Source: Globisporangium splendens (taxonomy: Eukaryota > Oomycota > Peronosporomycetes > Pythiales > Pythiaceae). Taken from it: DNA of 64,000 bases. Shown piece after piece: positions 11,096 through 21,738 of this stretch (the stretch's first letter is position 1; each line of letters begins with the position of its first letter). The DNA is taken from positions 248,001 through 312,000 of the forward strand of contig VFIW01000041.1 of the NCBI GenBank assembly GCA_006386115.1. The letters run 5' to 3'. The position numbers were made by a program, and so were the translations under genes. Under the pieces are notes generated by a model. It was not told the origin of the DNA, made no database searches, and saw only the letters and a program-made list of their open reading frames with translations.

Positions 11096-12758
11096 TTACT
11101 CCACGATTGCGATCCGGTTTTCTCGCAGTGGGTATGCGATTTGCTGTTTCCTTTGTACGAAATCGGCGACAATGTCGGGGATCAGCGGACCTTTGGCCAC
11201 CAGCACACGCTCGAAGCGATCAAAGCCCAGCAGCTCGTTCACTGCAAAATCTGAGGTTGCAACGTTGAGTTCGTCGTTGTCGGCGATCTCGTCGACGTGC
11301 TTTGGATCTCGAAACAGCCGAAGCGATCTTTTTTTCTGACTCGTATCGTACACCGCGTAGATTCCAGAGATTTGCGGAAACGAAGCGTTTACATCCGGGT
11401 ATCTCGAGAGCATGTTGAGCATCGCGACGCGGAAATCGTTGGCTCGCATACGAATCAGCATGCTCGCGTTTGGGATCTCGAGAATAGTGGATATCCACTT
11501 TCGTGTGATCTTCAGACCAGCACTGTGCAGTTTTTCGCCTTTGATGTACCCTCCGTTGATAATCGCGATATCTGCAGCGTCGAATGCTTCCCGAATGGCG
11601 TCAGTGACAAAATTGCCCAAGTTGCCTTCTTGAGTTCGGCAAGTCATCCGAGTCCCGTCAAGAAGCGTCGTCGAAGTCCCGAGTACGAGCCTCTGACCAT
11701 CTCTAGTCTCTTCTTGTGCGACCAGGGCTGCGTAAGGACTCAAAATGGAGACGCATGCAGCGTCGGGCTCGTACCCTCGATTGGAATGCATGGTCCATGA
11801 AAAGGCAACAGACGACTTATTCTTGCGGTTGTCCGACCTGGTGACGTCCATGTGAATCTCGCCAAGCCACAGCGCATCTTGACCCGATTTGTGGATCAGC
11901 GTGCTGCCGTGGAACATTGTCATCGGCTCGTGGTCATGGCCACCCAAGATTAAGTCAATCCCACGGACCTGTTTCGCAAGCAGCTTGTCGACCGGGAGAC
12001 GAACGTGAGTCAACGCCACAATCACATCGGCACCTTGCGCTTTTAGCTCGCCAACACAGCGGGCGGCATGGTCCACTTCGCTGTGAAACAAGACGTCTTT
12101 GCTTGGGAACGAATCTGTCGCCGTTGTCACAGTGCAGACACCAAACATACCGAGGCGAAGTCCATTGGCGAGCGGGATGATAACCGAATCAGTCACTTGA
12201 CCCAACAGGTTTCCAGTCGATCGAAGTCGGATGTTGGACCCGAACGTGGTGAACTCTGCGTGAGGCAGCAATTCCAAGAGCGTGGTCTCTCCAAAGTCAA
12301 ACTCGTGGTTGCCCAGGACGACGTACTCAACTCCCAGGTAGTTCAGCAGCTCTATCATATGGGCGCTAATCACACGTGAGTCGTTAGCTTTTGACACGTT
12401 GCCTGCCGACTGAGAAGATGCAACCAGCACGCACCCTTTGTCTCTCCTATTGAGCTCGGACCGCCAGAGAAAGTCGCCGTTCAACGTCACGATGATTCGC
12501 GTCAGTGGGTCGCTCATGATTCTTGCTTTCACGCTTTTCAACAGCGTCGCAAACTCGGCAATCCCTACAAGTTGCAAGCACAAACATCGTGGCGATGAAC
12601 AACGGAATATAGGTTTGTAGCGTCGTCTCGGGCAAAGTACGAATCAAAGTTGATCCAAGATTGTGAAAGCTGGATGGTCCACCTCCACGACCGTCATCGT
12701 CCGGCAACAACTCGTAGACGTCATTGAAGGTGAGAAACACAACGCGAGCGCTCGGCAT
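11096..12758 (-). CDS. 5'-nucleotidase/UshA-like metallophosphoesterase, copy 1
   Basis: Three exons: 12758-12683, 12564-12435, 12365-11096; 491 aa. Introns of 118 and 69 nt sit at exactly the same codon positions as in copy 2 at 21739-23451, and splicing restores ...DKGAHMIELLN.... The N-terminal half is a calcineurin-like phosphoesterase: FNDVYE (metal site 1), LNGDF (site 2), GNHEFDFG, ALTHV, and GGHDHE. The C-terminal half is the 5'-nucleotidase substrate domain (EGNLGNFVTDAIR, INGGYI). The usual first-motif histidine (DxH) is tyrosine here and in copy 2. There is no signal peptide, so it is probably intracellular hydrolysis of a nucleotide or other phosphate ester; the substrate is unknown. 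Confidence 0.9.
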
Positions 12759-13157
12759 CTCGATTTCTTGTCTTCCGAGATCCAATTGGAAAATGAGCAC
12801 TGGCTCAAGACCAAGTGAGTCATCCCATGAGGAGGTACCTCACCATGAGATGGTCATCATCACGCCATGAGTGAAGGTCCATAGTTGAGCGAACTTTGTG
12901 GCTGAGAGCGACTTAATGCATTGACGTCCGACCATGCTGGGGTTCTGATCCCATGATCCGTGTGTCGCGTGATATTGCAAAACCACAAACAAGCATATTT
13001 GATGAGATTCATCTAAATACACTGCAGTTAACTCATTCCATTCTACCCTCTCGCAGGCGACTCACATCTATTCGCCTACGTGCTTGAATCTCATAGCAAC
13101 ATCGATGGGTCTTTGACAGCAAGCTCGTGAGGTTCATATAGTGCCTGTTGCTTGATT
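12759..13157. other. Intergenic region, nothing recognised
   Basis: About 400 nt between two minus-strand genes. It presumably holds the promoter of nucleotidase copy 1 and the 3' flank of the ankyrin gene. No supported reading frame or RNA gene was seen. Confidence 0.55.
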
Positions 13158-15317
13158 TTACGCTTCATACTCGCCCTTGAGGAACATGTCGAATGCGAAG
13201 AACCGATCCCAGACTTCGATATCCCGCTGTTGCTCGTGTGTGAGCCCTGTGACGTCTTCGCGGGACAGCACGACGTAGGAGAAATAATCTAAGTTGTGTC
13301 GCTCAGGTGCACTCGCGCCGTGTTCAAGTAAGTAGTGCAGGACGTCGTGCTCGGCCATGCAGTTCGCGATGTCCGCAGGCGTGAACGTGTACCGCGTTGC
13401 GAACTCAACGTTAGCTTTTTGTTCGTGGACCAGGTACGTCACGACGTCTTCGTGTCCTTTTCCTGCAGCCAGGAACAGTGCCGTCTCGCCTTCGTCCGTC
13501 ACGTCGTCGATATCGGCGCCGTGCTCACACAAATACTTGACAATCTTGAGGTTCCCGCTCAAGGCAGCCGCGGTGAGCGCCGTGACCGTGATATGGTGGT
13601 CGCCGGTTATGACGCTGTATCTTCCATTTACATTGCATCCACGACTCGTCAATAAAACCACAAGATCGAGGTATCCGCGTAATGCCGCTTGACAGAGCAG
13701 ATCCGCTCGCTCGTCGATGCCGGTGTCATCAAGAGACAACAGGACGCGAACGACGTCGATGTTGCCTTCCACGACGGCGACATGGAACGCAAATGGATCA
13801 ACACGCCCCCACTTGGTGAGATACTCGACAATGCACGGGAAATTATGACGTGCAGCCACACAGAGAGCACTCAAGTCACCGTCTCGCATGGCGTTCGGGT
13901 CGGCACCATGTTCGCAAAGGTACTGGACAACCGCAAAGTGTCCTGCCTCGGCAGCTTCAATCAATGGCGTCGAGTGGCCGGCTCTGCATTTGTCGATGTC
14001 AGCACCGTGGGTGACGAGCAAGTCCACGACTTCGAGATGCCCTTTATGAACTGCAAGAAGCAATGGTGTGTCTTGGTTTGCACTTCGAACGTCGACATCT
14101 ACCTGAGGGTGAAGAAGATCAGCACGAAGCAGGAAACAAGCAACCTCCGTGTGCCCATGCGCTGCAGCTCCATGCAACGGAGCATGCTTTGTGTTGTCGC
14201 TGCGAGCACCAAAGTCGACTTGGTCGCCTCTCAGCTTGTGGGCAAGTTGAAGCATATCCACTCGGCCGTGCTTTGCCATCTCGTACAGCGTCGATTCGGC
14301 TTGAAATGACGCAGGACTGGTAATGTTCGCTCCACGCTTCAGCAATAGTTCGACCGTCTTCAAATTGCCGTACGTGACAGCACGATAAATTGGAGTGGCG
14401 TGTCGTGGACTTATGTGGTTCACGTCCGCGTTGTGGTTCAGCAGCACCTCGGCAACATCGGGATCTTCAGACTGCGCAGCAATGCATAGGTTTTCATTCA
14501 CATCGGTGCGGGAGATCTTGCCATCGTCATGCTGCAAAATGTACTCGACGACCTCAGCATGCTCTCCATGCACGGCACCTTCCAGCAGGTGGACTTGGCA
14601 GCCGCTGTAAGCGACTTCGGTCAGGGCAAGCTCGAGAAAATGCTTCACCATCCCAAGATTGCCCAAGTACGCGCACATCATGTACACATCGACGCCTCCG
14701 TTGGCGCTTTCGCTCACATCAGCACCCATGAACAGGAGGTACTGGAAGATGCGCAATGATCCATTCTCGATAGCCACGACCAGTGGCGTCTTGCCATGAG
14801 CATCTGGGACACTCAGAGCTACTTCCCGCTCTTCCACGAGCCATTGCACGACTTCCAATTGGCCACCAGCGCATGCAGCATACAGCGGTGAGGCGTGAGC
14901 TCTCCCAGCATCGACAGCAGCGCCATGTTCCACCAAGAACTTCGCGATTTCCAGGCGACCAAATGCGCACGCAGTGACGACGAGCGGCGGCTCTCCAGTT
15001 GTTTGTGCGTCTTCATACTGCGGGATCAGCACGCGAACCATCTCCAAATTACCGATCTCGACGGCCAAACGAAGCAACTTGGCCGCCACAGCGCTCGTTT
15101 TCCGCTTGTCGGTGGTACCATGGCCACGTTGCGCAGCGTAGCGAACGCTGTTGCAATACGCAGCGATGAGCGTCGTCAGGCGTTGCTTCTCGTCGTGATT
15201 GGGGCCACTGAAGGCAATCGCTGCGGCCTGCAGCGCTGAGTGTAGCTGTTCGTGCGCGCTCTGCTTCGCTGCTTCGCCATCGCTGTGCGCTCGCGCGCCA
15301 TCGAGTGGCTGAGTCAT
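13158..15317 (-). CDS. Ankyrin-repeat protein, 719 aa
   Basis: Single uninterrupted exon on the minus strand. From about residue 65 to the C-terminal region the protein is a solenoid of about 16-18 ankyrin repeats with the usual TPLxxAAxxGHxxVVxxLLxxGAD pattern, for example TPLVVAIENGSLRIFQYLLFMGADV, TPLIEAAEAGHFAVVQYLCEHGADP and TALFLAAGKGHEDVVTYLV. There is no kinase, F-box, membrane or signal segment. The last 50 residues leave the repeat and end acidic-aromatic. Proteins of this type are usually protein-binding scaffolds; no partner can be inferred. Related solo-ankyrin genes lie at 25518 and 27791, and a broken one at 53575-54019. Confidence 0.95.
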   Translation of the reverse strand: MTQPLDGARAHSDGEAAKQSAHEQLHSALQAAAIAFSGPNHDEKQRLTTLIAAYCNSVRYAAQRGHGTTDKRKTSAVAAKLLRLAVEIGNLEMVRVLIPQYEDAQTTGEPPLVVTACAFGRLEIAKFLVEHGAAVDAGRAHASPLYAACAGGQLEVVQWLVEEREVALSVPDAHGKTPLVVAIENGSLRIFQYLLFMGADVSESANGGVDVYMMCAYLGNLGMVKHFLELALTEVAYSGCQVHLLEGAVHGEHAEVVEYILQHDDGKISRTDVNENLCIAAQSEDPDVAEVLLNHNADVNHISPRHATPIYRAVTYGNLKTVELLLKRGANITSPASFQAESTLYEMAKHGRVDMLQLAHKLRGDQVDFGARSDNTKHAPLHGAAAHGHTEVACFLLRADLLHPQVDVDVRSANQDTPLLLAVHKGHLEVVDLLVTHGADIDKCRAGHSTPLIEAAEAGHFAVVQYLCEHGADPNAMRDGDLSALCVAARHNFPCIVEYLTKWGRVDPFAFHVAVVEGNIDVVRVLLSLDDTGIDERADLLCQAALRGYLDLVVLLTSRGCNVNGRYSVITGDHHITVTALTAAALSGNLKIVKYLCEHGADIDDVTDEGETALFLAAGKGHEDVVTYLVHEQKANVEFATRYTFTPADIANCMAEHDVLHYLLEHGASAPERHNLDYFSYVVLSREDVTGLTHEQQRDIEVWDRFFAFDMFLKGEYEA

Positions 15318-15593
15318 TTTCGCTTGATGCCGTCAAATGTCGCGACCACCATCTGCGTGTCAGTACTAAATATAGTGTTGCGGGTATGGTGCGGATCAGC
15401 GCCATTTGGAATACGTAGAGGACTCAGATTCTGACTCTGGTGAGCTTCTGAAGGAAGCACAGTTTAGTTACGTTGTAAGAGCGTTTATTACTGATTTATG
15501 ACAAGTGTGTCCGATGCGTGCCTTTCTATTTTCAAATTGCAACACGAATGATTTTGGAGTTCGTCGCCATCTTGGAATCGACCTGGCAGCAGA

Positions 15594-17298
15594 ATGCCGC
15601 CAGGCGCTGCCCGAGGCTTCTGGTCAAAAGTTGTGGAGGTGTGGGACGCGCACCGGATCGAATTGCACGGTAACTACTCTGTCGAGAGGCTCCTCCAGTT
15701 GAAAACGTACAGCGACGGCTCTTCCGTCTTCCATGCTATCGCAGTCACCATTCTCACAACATTCCCAGGTTTGTGCGTTGTGGTCACACTCGACTTGACG
15801 CCACTCGAGTCGCTGGAAGCAGGACCTGGTTGTAGTCACATGTTTTGGGTTCGTGCGTTCATCCTCGGGCTTTTGATCTCACGCATGAACCTCGAGCAGT
15901 GGCGTGAGTTTATAGTCGAGTTGCCGATGTCGGGCTGGGAATGTGTTTGGATCTCCATCGCAGTTGCTGGTGTGTCGACCGCCATTTCGTTTGCACTGGC
16001 TTGTCGAATTGGATCCCCGCTGCCATTCGGACTTTCCATCGTATCCCACCTGGGTTTGTTGCTGACGGCAGTGTCGGTTCTCGCGAGTTGCACAAGGTCG
16101 ATCGCGAGGAATCAAGCGGTATGAGTGGAACTGCGTCGGCGTATCTGGGTCGGTCTAGCCCCAGTGGTTGTCACGTACGCCTATCCAGCATTCGTGCTTG
16201 GGTTCAGCAAACTGGCTGTGCCACTGCAAACGGGATTTGCGCTGCTTCTGCCGCTCATCAAGTTGTTCGCTAAAAATGCATTGAGCTACTCTGTTCAAGG
16301 ATACGAAGACCGCAAGCCAGAGTTCGTCATCTTCAACATTGAGATCGCGCATGTTCTCTTTATTTCGTGTTTCCTTCAAGCGTCGCCGTCGGTCAGTACG
16401 ACCGTGGTACTCGTGCTCACAGATTTGCTCCTGTTGTGGATATCGCTGAACGACATTGACACGATTGTACGAACTCTCCATTCGCTTTTGCACAATGATG
16501 CGATGCATGGTGAGCATAGTGGACAAATTGCAACTGGCCGAGCCTCTCTGCAAATCTGCTCTATCAGCTACGTCGATGCAGCTATCTATCTCCTGGCGCA
16601 TGAGCAGCGAATTAAAAAGGACAGTTTGATACAATTGTCCTCCTTCAAGACCCGTGTATCGACCAACCAAGTGCGGCCACTCGCCTACGTTTCCATCCTG
16701 GAGCACGAACAGAGCAACGTGCTCAAGCTAATAGACGAAAGCAAACGCGCTCTTTCCACGCTGACCTTGGACGCCAAAGTCCTGTTTGTACGGCAGACGT
16801 TGAGATTGCTGCACTTGACCGAGTTCGTGCTTCTCGTGGAGTTCACTGAGGTGATGATCCCAATCATTTACAGTACGTAGACTGACCCTTCCAGTTGCCA
16901 GGCAACCCTGAAGCTCGCGTTTTCACGGACCGATGTGTGTGTTTCTTTCCGATGTAGGTGTCTATCAAGGAGTCGTGTTCCTGCTGCCAAATCGAGTCTA
17001 CTATGTGCAGCTGCGGTCCATCGACTCGGAAACGATGAATCACAACCTCGCGAACATTGTGGCATACGCTCTGATCGAGGTGTTGACGTTCGTTGTGATA
17101 AAGGTTCTTCTTGAGCGCAAACTGCGGATCCCTGTCCTCCACCAACTCGCGTTCGTGCTGAAGACAGAGCAGCGACTCACCCAATTGAAGATTCTGCAAT
17201 GGGTCGTCTTTTCTGTGCAAGCGCCGCTATTGCACTTTGGGATGGACTTCAGTTTCCGATTCGCGTGGCTGCGCCATCAACGCAGTGTGACAGGGTAA
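15594..17298 (+). pseudogene. Multi-pass membrane protein of an oomycete-type family, one in-frame stop
   Basis: Two exons (15594-16872 and 16958-17298; 85-nt GT-AG intron) would give about 539 aa. The frame is interrupted only by a TGA at 16122-16124, after ...RNQAV, and continues in the same frame with good family sequence. The N-terminal HGNYSVERLLQLKTY, the hydrophobic block around TILTTFPGLCVVVTL, and the central block LLPLIKLFAKN...RKPEFVIFNIEIAHVLFISC resemble a multi-copy membrane family that I recall from Phytophthora and relatives; its function is unknown. A CGA-to-TGA change would explain the stop. Otherwise the gene is intact, so it is a recent pseudogene, a readthrough case, or a sequence error. 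A GT at about 17297 could splice to an acceptor near 17360 and add about 27 residues. Confidence 0.7.
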
Positions 17299-17719
17299 CC
17301 ACGATCATGCAATGCAAAGGGTGTGCGTCGTTTGCGAAGGTGTCGTGGGTTTCATTGCAGATGTGCTCTGTACAGACACGCAAAATGTGTGCAACGGAGG
17401 CAGCAATCGCAAAGACTTGCAGCAAATTACATGAATGGTTGATGTGTGCACTGATGTGTGCACTGCAGCAAAGTACGCGTATACCATCCGGATAGAGTAC
17501 AGAGGCTCAGCAGATTTACCAGGAAAACTGAGTCAGCCTCAGATACTCGGTCTTTCACTCACTTCTCTAAAACAAGGTAGAGCATTCGTAATTATGCCAA
17601 AATCCGTCACCTTATCGATTCCGTACCTTAGTGAGTGCGCACAGTGCAAGTCCCATGTTGCGTTCCCCTACATATTTGGCAAACAAAGCGTCCACCCCCT
17701 ACACGAAGCCGCAGCAGAG
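17299..17719. other. Intergenic region upstream of INTS2
   Basis: The INTS2 frame stays open upstream to 17435, but that extension has no family resemblance and changes character, so I treat it as 5' flank or leader. The first part may hold an alternative last exon of the membrane-protein gene (acceptor near 17360). Confidence 0.5.
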
Positions 17720-20700
17720 ATGGACGTGGACATGGAGGCGTCCGCAGCGGATCCGCAGGCCGCGTCGACGCATTCGCTTGCGCTGCTCAACGCCATCGCC
17801 ACGGGCGCGTTCCAGGAGCTTCCTGCAAGCGCCGACGCCGCCAGAACGAACGAGAAAGACGGCGACGCGACGCAGCTGTTGCTCGCGCCGTTCCTGCCGC
17901 TGCTCACGCGTCTCGATCACGCGCAAGCGGCTCATGCGGTCTCCACGAACGCACGCCACGAGAACCGCGGGGTATTGAGAGTGTTGGTGCAGTACGAACA
18001 GGTGAATATGCTGCGCGAGTACGCGCACGTGTTCCAGCGTCTCCAAGTGAGCGACGTTGAAAAATTTGCCCACCAACATCTACGCGAACAGCAACAGCAG
18101 AAGATGCCGCAGATGCCGATGTATCGCCGCTTTGAGAACGCGAGCGCGCACGGACGCGCGTGCGTCGTGCTCGCCGAGGTGTACACGCAGAGCTTCCAGA
18201 GTCAACCCACGCGCAGCGTCCGCGAGAGCGAACTGTTTGCCAACGACATCTACAAAGATGACCTCGTGGCGATCTTTGTGAATGCGCTCGCGAGTCCTTC
18301 GCTGCAGACTGTAGAAGCGTCGCCGTTCCACTTGAGCTCCATTGTCCGGTTCTGCATGAACATCCCGCTTGGAGTCGCGATCCTGGAACGGCTGGTGCTC
18401 AATGATCCGTCGATCGTGGACCATGTCCTTGACGGCGTGATCGAGAGTGTGGCGCATGTCCAGCCACACAATGCGCTGGAGACGACTGGATCGACGCTAC
18501 CAGCGGAGTTTGTTCAAGCCGAAAAGACTTGCCTTGCGCTCGCCGCACTCGCGCCAGCGTATGCGGTGCTCACCAGATCCAAGCTCAGTGAAAGCAAGTC
18601 GCTGTGGACGCTCGCGATCGCGCTGCACATAACAGCAATGATTCCTGCGCTGCATGACGATATGCCAGCGTATCTCTTCCAACTTGTGAAGCAAGAGGTC
18701 TCGCCTGCGTCGGAAGCTAGTGCTTCGGGAACCTTCTCAACGTACCTGCGTCTTGGTGTAGCTGACAATGCGGTAGAAGGCAAGCAGGATGGCCAGCACC
18801 CACTGCAGCAATCTGCTGTCGAGACTCTGAGTGCCGTGCGTCAGCACCTGCTTGAGAGTCTGGATGTGCACACATCGCCACCATTCACGATCGTCTCAAT
18901 TCTGAACGTGTACATTGGCTTCCTCGTCATGGCGAACTTCCGTCCGTCCGACCACGAAATCCTGCAGTTGCTGCGCTGGTGCGACAAAGCATCCAAGGAT
19001 AGTCAGAACTCTTCGATTCTCACCAGCCGTGTCGTCAGTTTGGCGTACGTGCTTGTCGTGTTCCTTTGCTACCCGCTCGCTCCAGCACTCAACAAGATCC
19101 CTAGCCAACGCGATGAGGCGACGAAGGCGATCCTCTCGCTCTCGCAGCAGTGCATCTTCTCGTTGTACAATACCAAGAAGGCATGTCCGCTGTTCATCAT
19201 CACGGCCGTGCTTCTCTACACCAAGTCACCGTCCCTGCTCCCGTTTCTTGCATCTGTGGTTGGAAACGACGGACTCGCAGTCCAAACGCTGCGTGCCGAG
19301 TACTTTCACGTGGTTGGTGACGTCGTGCTGAAACCGATTCTCACGGAGAACATCATGGCGCGCGAAGTGCTGACGTTTGTGCCCGTTGCTGGGTTTGATG
19401 CATTGGACGACGATATCCTGCACGAAATGACTTTGCGAAGCATCTATGGCCTGCTGTGCGAAAAATCCTTCTTGCGCCACCACCACGGCCGCAAGCTCGA
19501 GGAATGGATCACGTTGCAAATCGACAAAGCCGCGGCGCCAATTCATCCACTGATGGTCAACGTGTTGCTCGAGTGGATCGAGAACTACATCGTCGCGTTC
19601 GAGTATCCGATCGCACAAAAGCCGCTGCTCCAGCTTTCGATCATCCCATTGCGCAGTTCGACCGTGACCAAGTGGCTTAATGCGCGGTGTCTTGCGCAAT
19701 CATACCATCCACGTGCGTCTCGCTCAAAGGCAGCGTCCGAGTCCAGCCGCAGCTGGGCAAAGGGAGTTCTGGCGGTTCTGTACGCGCTGCAGTTCAACCA
19801 ACGCGTTCGCCACGCCATGATGGTGTCAGGAAGCAAGATCAGCGAGCTCTCGACAGAGGCATACCCTGCGAGCGGTGACGTGTGTTTGGCGTACGAGCTG
19901 ACTGAGTTCCCGTTGCGCAATATACTGCACCAGGTGCTATCCCACGGTGGGAAGGGCGAGTGCTTCGAGTACGTCGCACCAACGTTGCTGCGTCTCATGC
20001 TGGAGGAATACCCACATCGTGTGGGAACGTCAGCCGCTGCACTGTCGACTGGCTTTGATCAAGATGACCTGGAACGATGCTGGTTCCGCAAGTGCCAACG
20101 GCTTCACCTGGAGTCTGTGGCAACGATGGATGCGACGTCGATGTTGACGCCGGAATCATGGATGGTACTCCACCTTTTTGTCGCCGACCTGGAAACCGCA
20201 CCGTCGCGTATCCTCGTGGACGAGTTTGAGACTCTTGTTGACCGAATCCTCCCAGTCATCATTCGAACGCGGAAAGCACTACGACATCATGCGTCTGATG
20301 ATGCGAGAATGTACGGCGAAGCATTCTACGCGCAACTCGCGTCGTTGTACAAACGCCGCGTCCAATACGAGCACTGCCAGCGAAGCGCGCTTAAGATGAA
20401 ACTGGTGCACGCCATTTGCTTCCCAGATCTGGTGTGGAAACATTATCAGCAGCACCAACACCAACGAGGAGGCGGTGGACCTCAACTCTCTTCCCACACA
20501 GCGGCGTTGAATCACTTGGTGACGTATGGTCAGATTGTCGAGGAGCCATTCCGTTTGCTGAGTGATGCGCACGATGTGGTGTACGAGTCGCCGGCGCTGT
20601 TGCGAGTCGTGTTGGTGTTACTGAAAGGATTCCGAGACGCGGCGAATACGCGTTTGAAGAACCAGGACCCAGCATTGATTCCGCGCAAGCAGCTGCTCCA

Positions 20701-21637
20701 AGGATCTCAAGCGTCTGCAGGCACTGAGCCGCCCTCAACGACATCGTCCTCGCACGCAGCCAAGACTGCCAGCATCCAACAGCACCTGCTGGTCCAAGAT
20801 TGTCTTATTGTGCATGCGCTCTTGAAGAAAATGACGATTCAAAACACATCAGATGCTGCCGCAGACCCAGAAGCTGCAGACGTCCACTACGAGTGCAACG
20901 GGCTGCTGTGTGACACGATCTCGGAGCTCTTCCAGGACGAAGATCAAAGCTCGCCTCTCGCACCCCACCGAGTGATTCTCGCGGTTCACAACCAGGGATA
21001 CGATGCGTCGCTAATCCCTGTGCTGCTCGAGAACGTGCCGTCGATGCGCTTGCTGTGGGAGCATTGGACACAGCCGCCGCCGTCGTTGGTCGCGTCCGCC
21101 ACAGCGTCCACCAGTTCGGGGTCGCGCTCGTCGCAATCTTCTTCTGGAAAAACGATCCTGAACGAGTTTCTGATCGACGTGGCGTCGGAGAAGGACTACC
21201 TGGCGAAGTGGAAGTTCCGATTGCAGCTCTACTTCTCGCTGTGTGGTAAGTACTTTGACACCTCGCAGACAACAGTCGTGCTACAAATTATGAAGCTGGT
21301 CTGGAACAAACTGCGGAGTGTGCTCATGACCATCGTCAATTCTGCTGCGGCGAGCAGTAGCAGCGCCACTCACAACGACGAGTTGCGGCTGCACGCTGCG
21401 TTCCTGGACGAAATCCTGCCACTGGCTGTCACTGCATGCGCGCAGCATCCGGAGCTCAGTGCCGAGATGGTTCAGTTCTTATTGAAGCTGCAGAAACAAG
21501 GTGGCAGTAGCACCAATGTCAGTGCTATGGCATCCGCATGGCGACACGACGAAGGCACCAGCTCGTCCAGGACACCAGCAAAAGACCTCGACGACGTGCT
21601 GCAGGATGCATACGCGCGCTTACTGGCGCAAATCTAA
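17720..21637 (+). CDS. INTS2: Integrator complex subunit 2 (INTS2)
   Basis: Single-exon gene of 1305 aa from the ATG at 17720 (MDVDMEASAA...), close to the length of animal INTS2 (about 1200 aa). It is an alpha-helical repeat protein without enzymatic motifs. Characteristic segments align with INTS2: KLEEWITLQIDKAAAPIHPLMV (family: KDWIYRQLCETSTPLHP), the FRILHQ-type stretch LRNILHQVLSHGG, and NQGYDASLIPVLLENVPSM (family: FQGYPCELLPLTVAGIPSM). INTS2 is a scaffold subunit of the nuclear Integrator complex, which cleaves nascent RNA and attenuates RNA polymerase II. An in-frame upstream start at 17435 would add 95 residues that look non-coding. Confidence 0.88.
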   Translation: MDVDMEASAADPQAASTHSLALLNAIATGAFQELPASADAARTNEKDGDATQLLLAPFLPLLTRLDHAQAAHAVSTNARHENRGVLRVLVQYEQVNMLREYAHVFQRLQVSDVEKFAHQHLREQQQQKMPQMPMYRRFENASAHGRACVVLAEVYTQSFQSQPTRSVRESELFANDIYKDDLVAIFVNALASPSLQTVEASPFHLSSIVRFCMNIPLGVAILERLVLNDPSIVDHVLDGVIESVAHVQPHNALETTGSTLPAEFVQAEKTCLALAALAPAYAVLTRSKLSESKSLWTLAIALHITAMIPALHDDMPAYLFQLVKQEVSPASEASASGTFSTYLRLGVADNAVEGKQDGQHPLQQSAVETLSAVRQHLLESLDVHTSPPFTIVSILNVYIGFLVMANFRPSDHEILQLLRWCDKASKDSQNSSILTSRVVSLAYVLVVFLCYPLAPALNKIPSQRDEATKAILSLSQQCIFSLYNTKKACPLFIITAVLLYTKSPSLLPFLASVVGNDGLAVQTLRAEYFHVVGDVVLKPILTENIMAREVLTFVPVAGFDALDDDILHEMTLRSIYGLLCEKSFLRHHHGRKLEEWITLQIDKAAAPIHPLMVNVLLEWIENYIVAFEYPIAQKPLLQLSIIPLRSSTVTKWLNARCLAQSYHPRASRSKAASESSRSWAKGVLAVLYALQFNQRVRHAMMVSGSKISELSTEAYPASGDVCLAYELTEFPLRNILHQVLSHGGKGECFEYVAPTLLRLMLEEYPHRVGTSAAALSTGFDQDDLERCWFRKCQRLHLESVATMDATSMLTPESWMVLHLFVADLETAPSRILVDEFETLVDRILPVIIRTRKALRHHASDDARMYGEAFYAQLASLYKRRVQYEHCQRSALKMKLVHAICFPDLVWKHYQQHQHQRGGGGPQLSSHTAALNHLVTYGQIVEEPFRLLSDAHDVVYESPALLRVVLVLLKGFRDAANTRLKNQDPALIPRKQLLQGSQASAGTEPPSTTSSSHAAKTASIQQHLLVQDCLIVHALLKKMTIQNTSDAAADPEAADVHYECNGLLCDTISELFQDEDQSSPLAPHRVILAVHNQGYDASLIPVLLENVPSMRLLWEHWTQPPPSLVASATASTSSGSRSSQSSSGKTILNEFLIDVASEKDYLAKWKFRLQLYFSLCGKYFDTSQTTVVLQIMKLVWNKLRSVLMTIVNSAAASSSSATHNDELRLHAAFLDEILPLAVTACAQHPELSAEMVQFLLKLQKQGGSSTNVSAMASAWRHDEGTSSSRTPAKDLDDVLQDAYARLLAQI

Positions 21638-21738
21638 TCATTCGGTAATAAAGGAGTGATGTTAATGTATGCCACTTTAGTCTTTAATCGTTGCTTAGTG
21701 TGACTTGAGCGATGGAATATGGTCTTCGTTTTCTTCTT

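Noticed and set aside
16125..16164. A 40-nt intron removing the TGA in the membrane-protein gene
   Set aside because: GT and AG are present, but the intron would be shorter than any other here and joining shifts the frame out of the family sequence.
17435..17719. 95-codon N-terminal extension of INTS2
   Set aside because: The extension starts in sequence unlike INTS2 and without coding character; the ATG at 17720 gives a normal-length protein.
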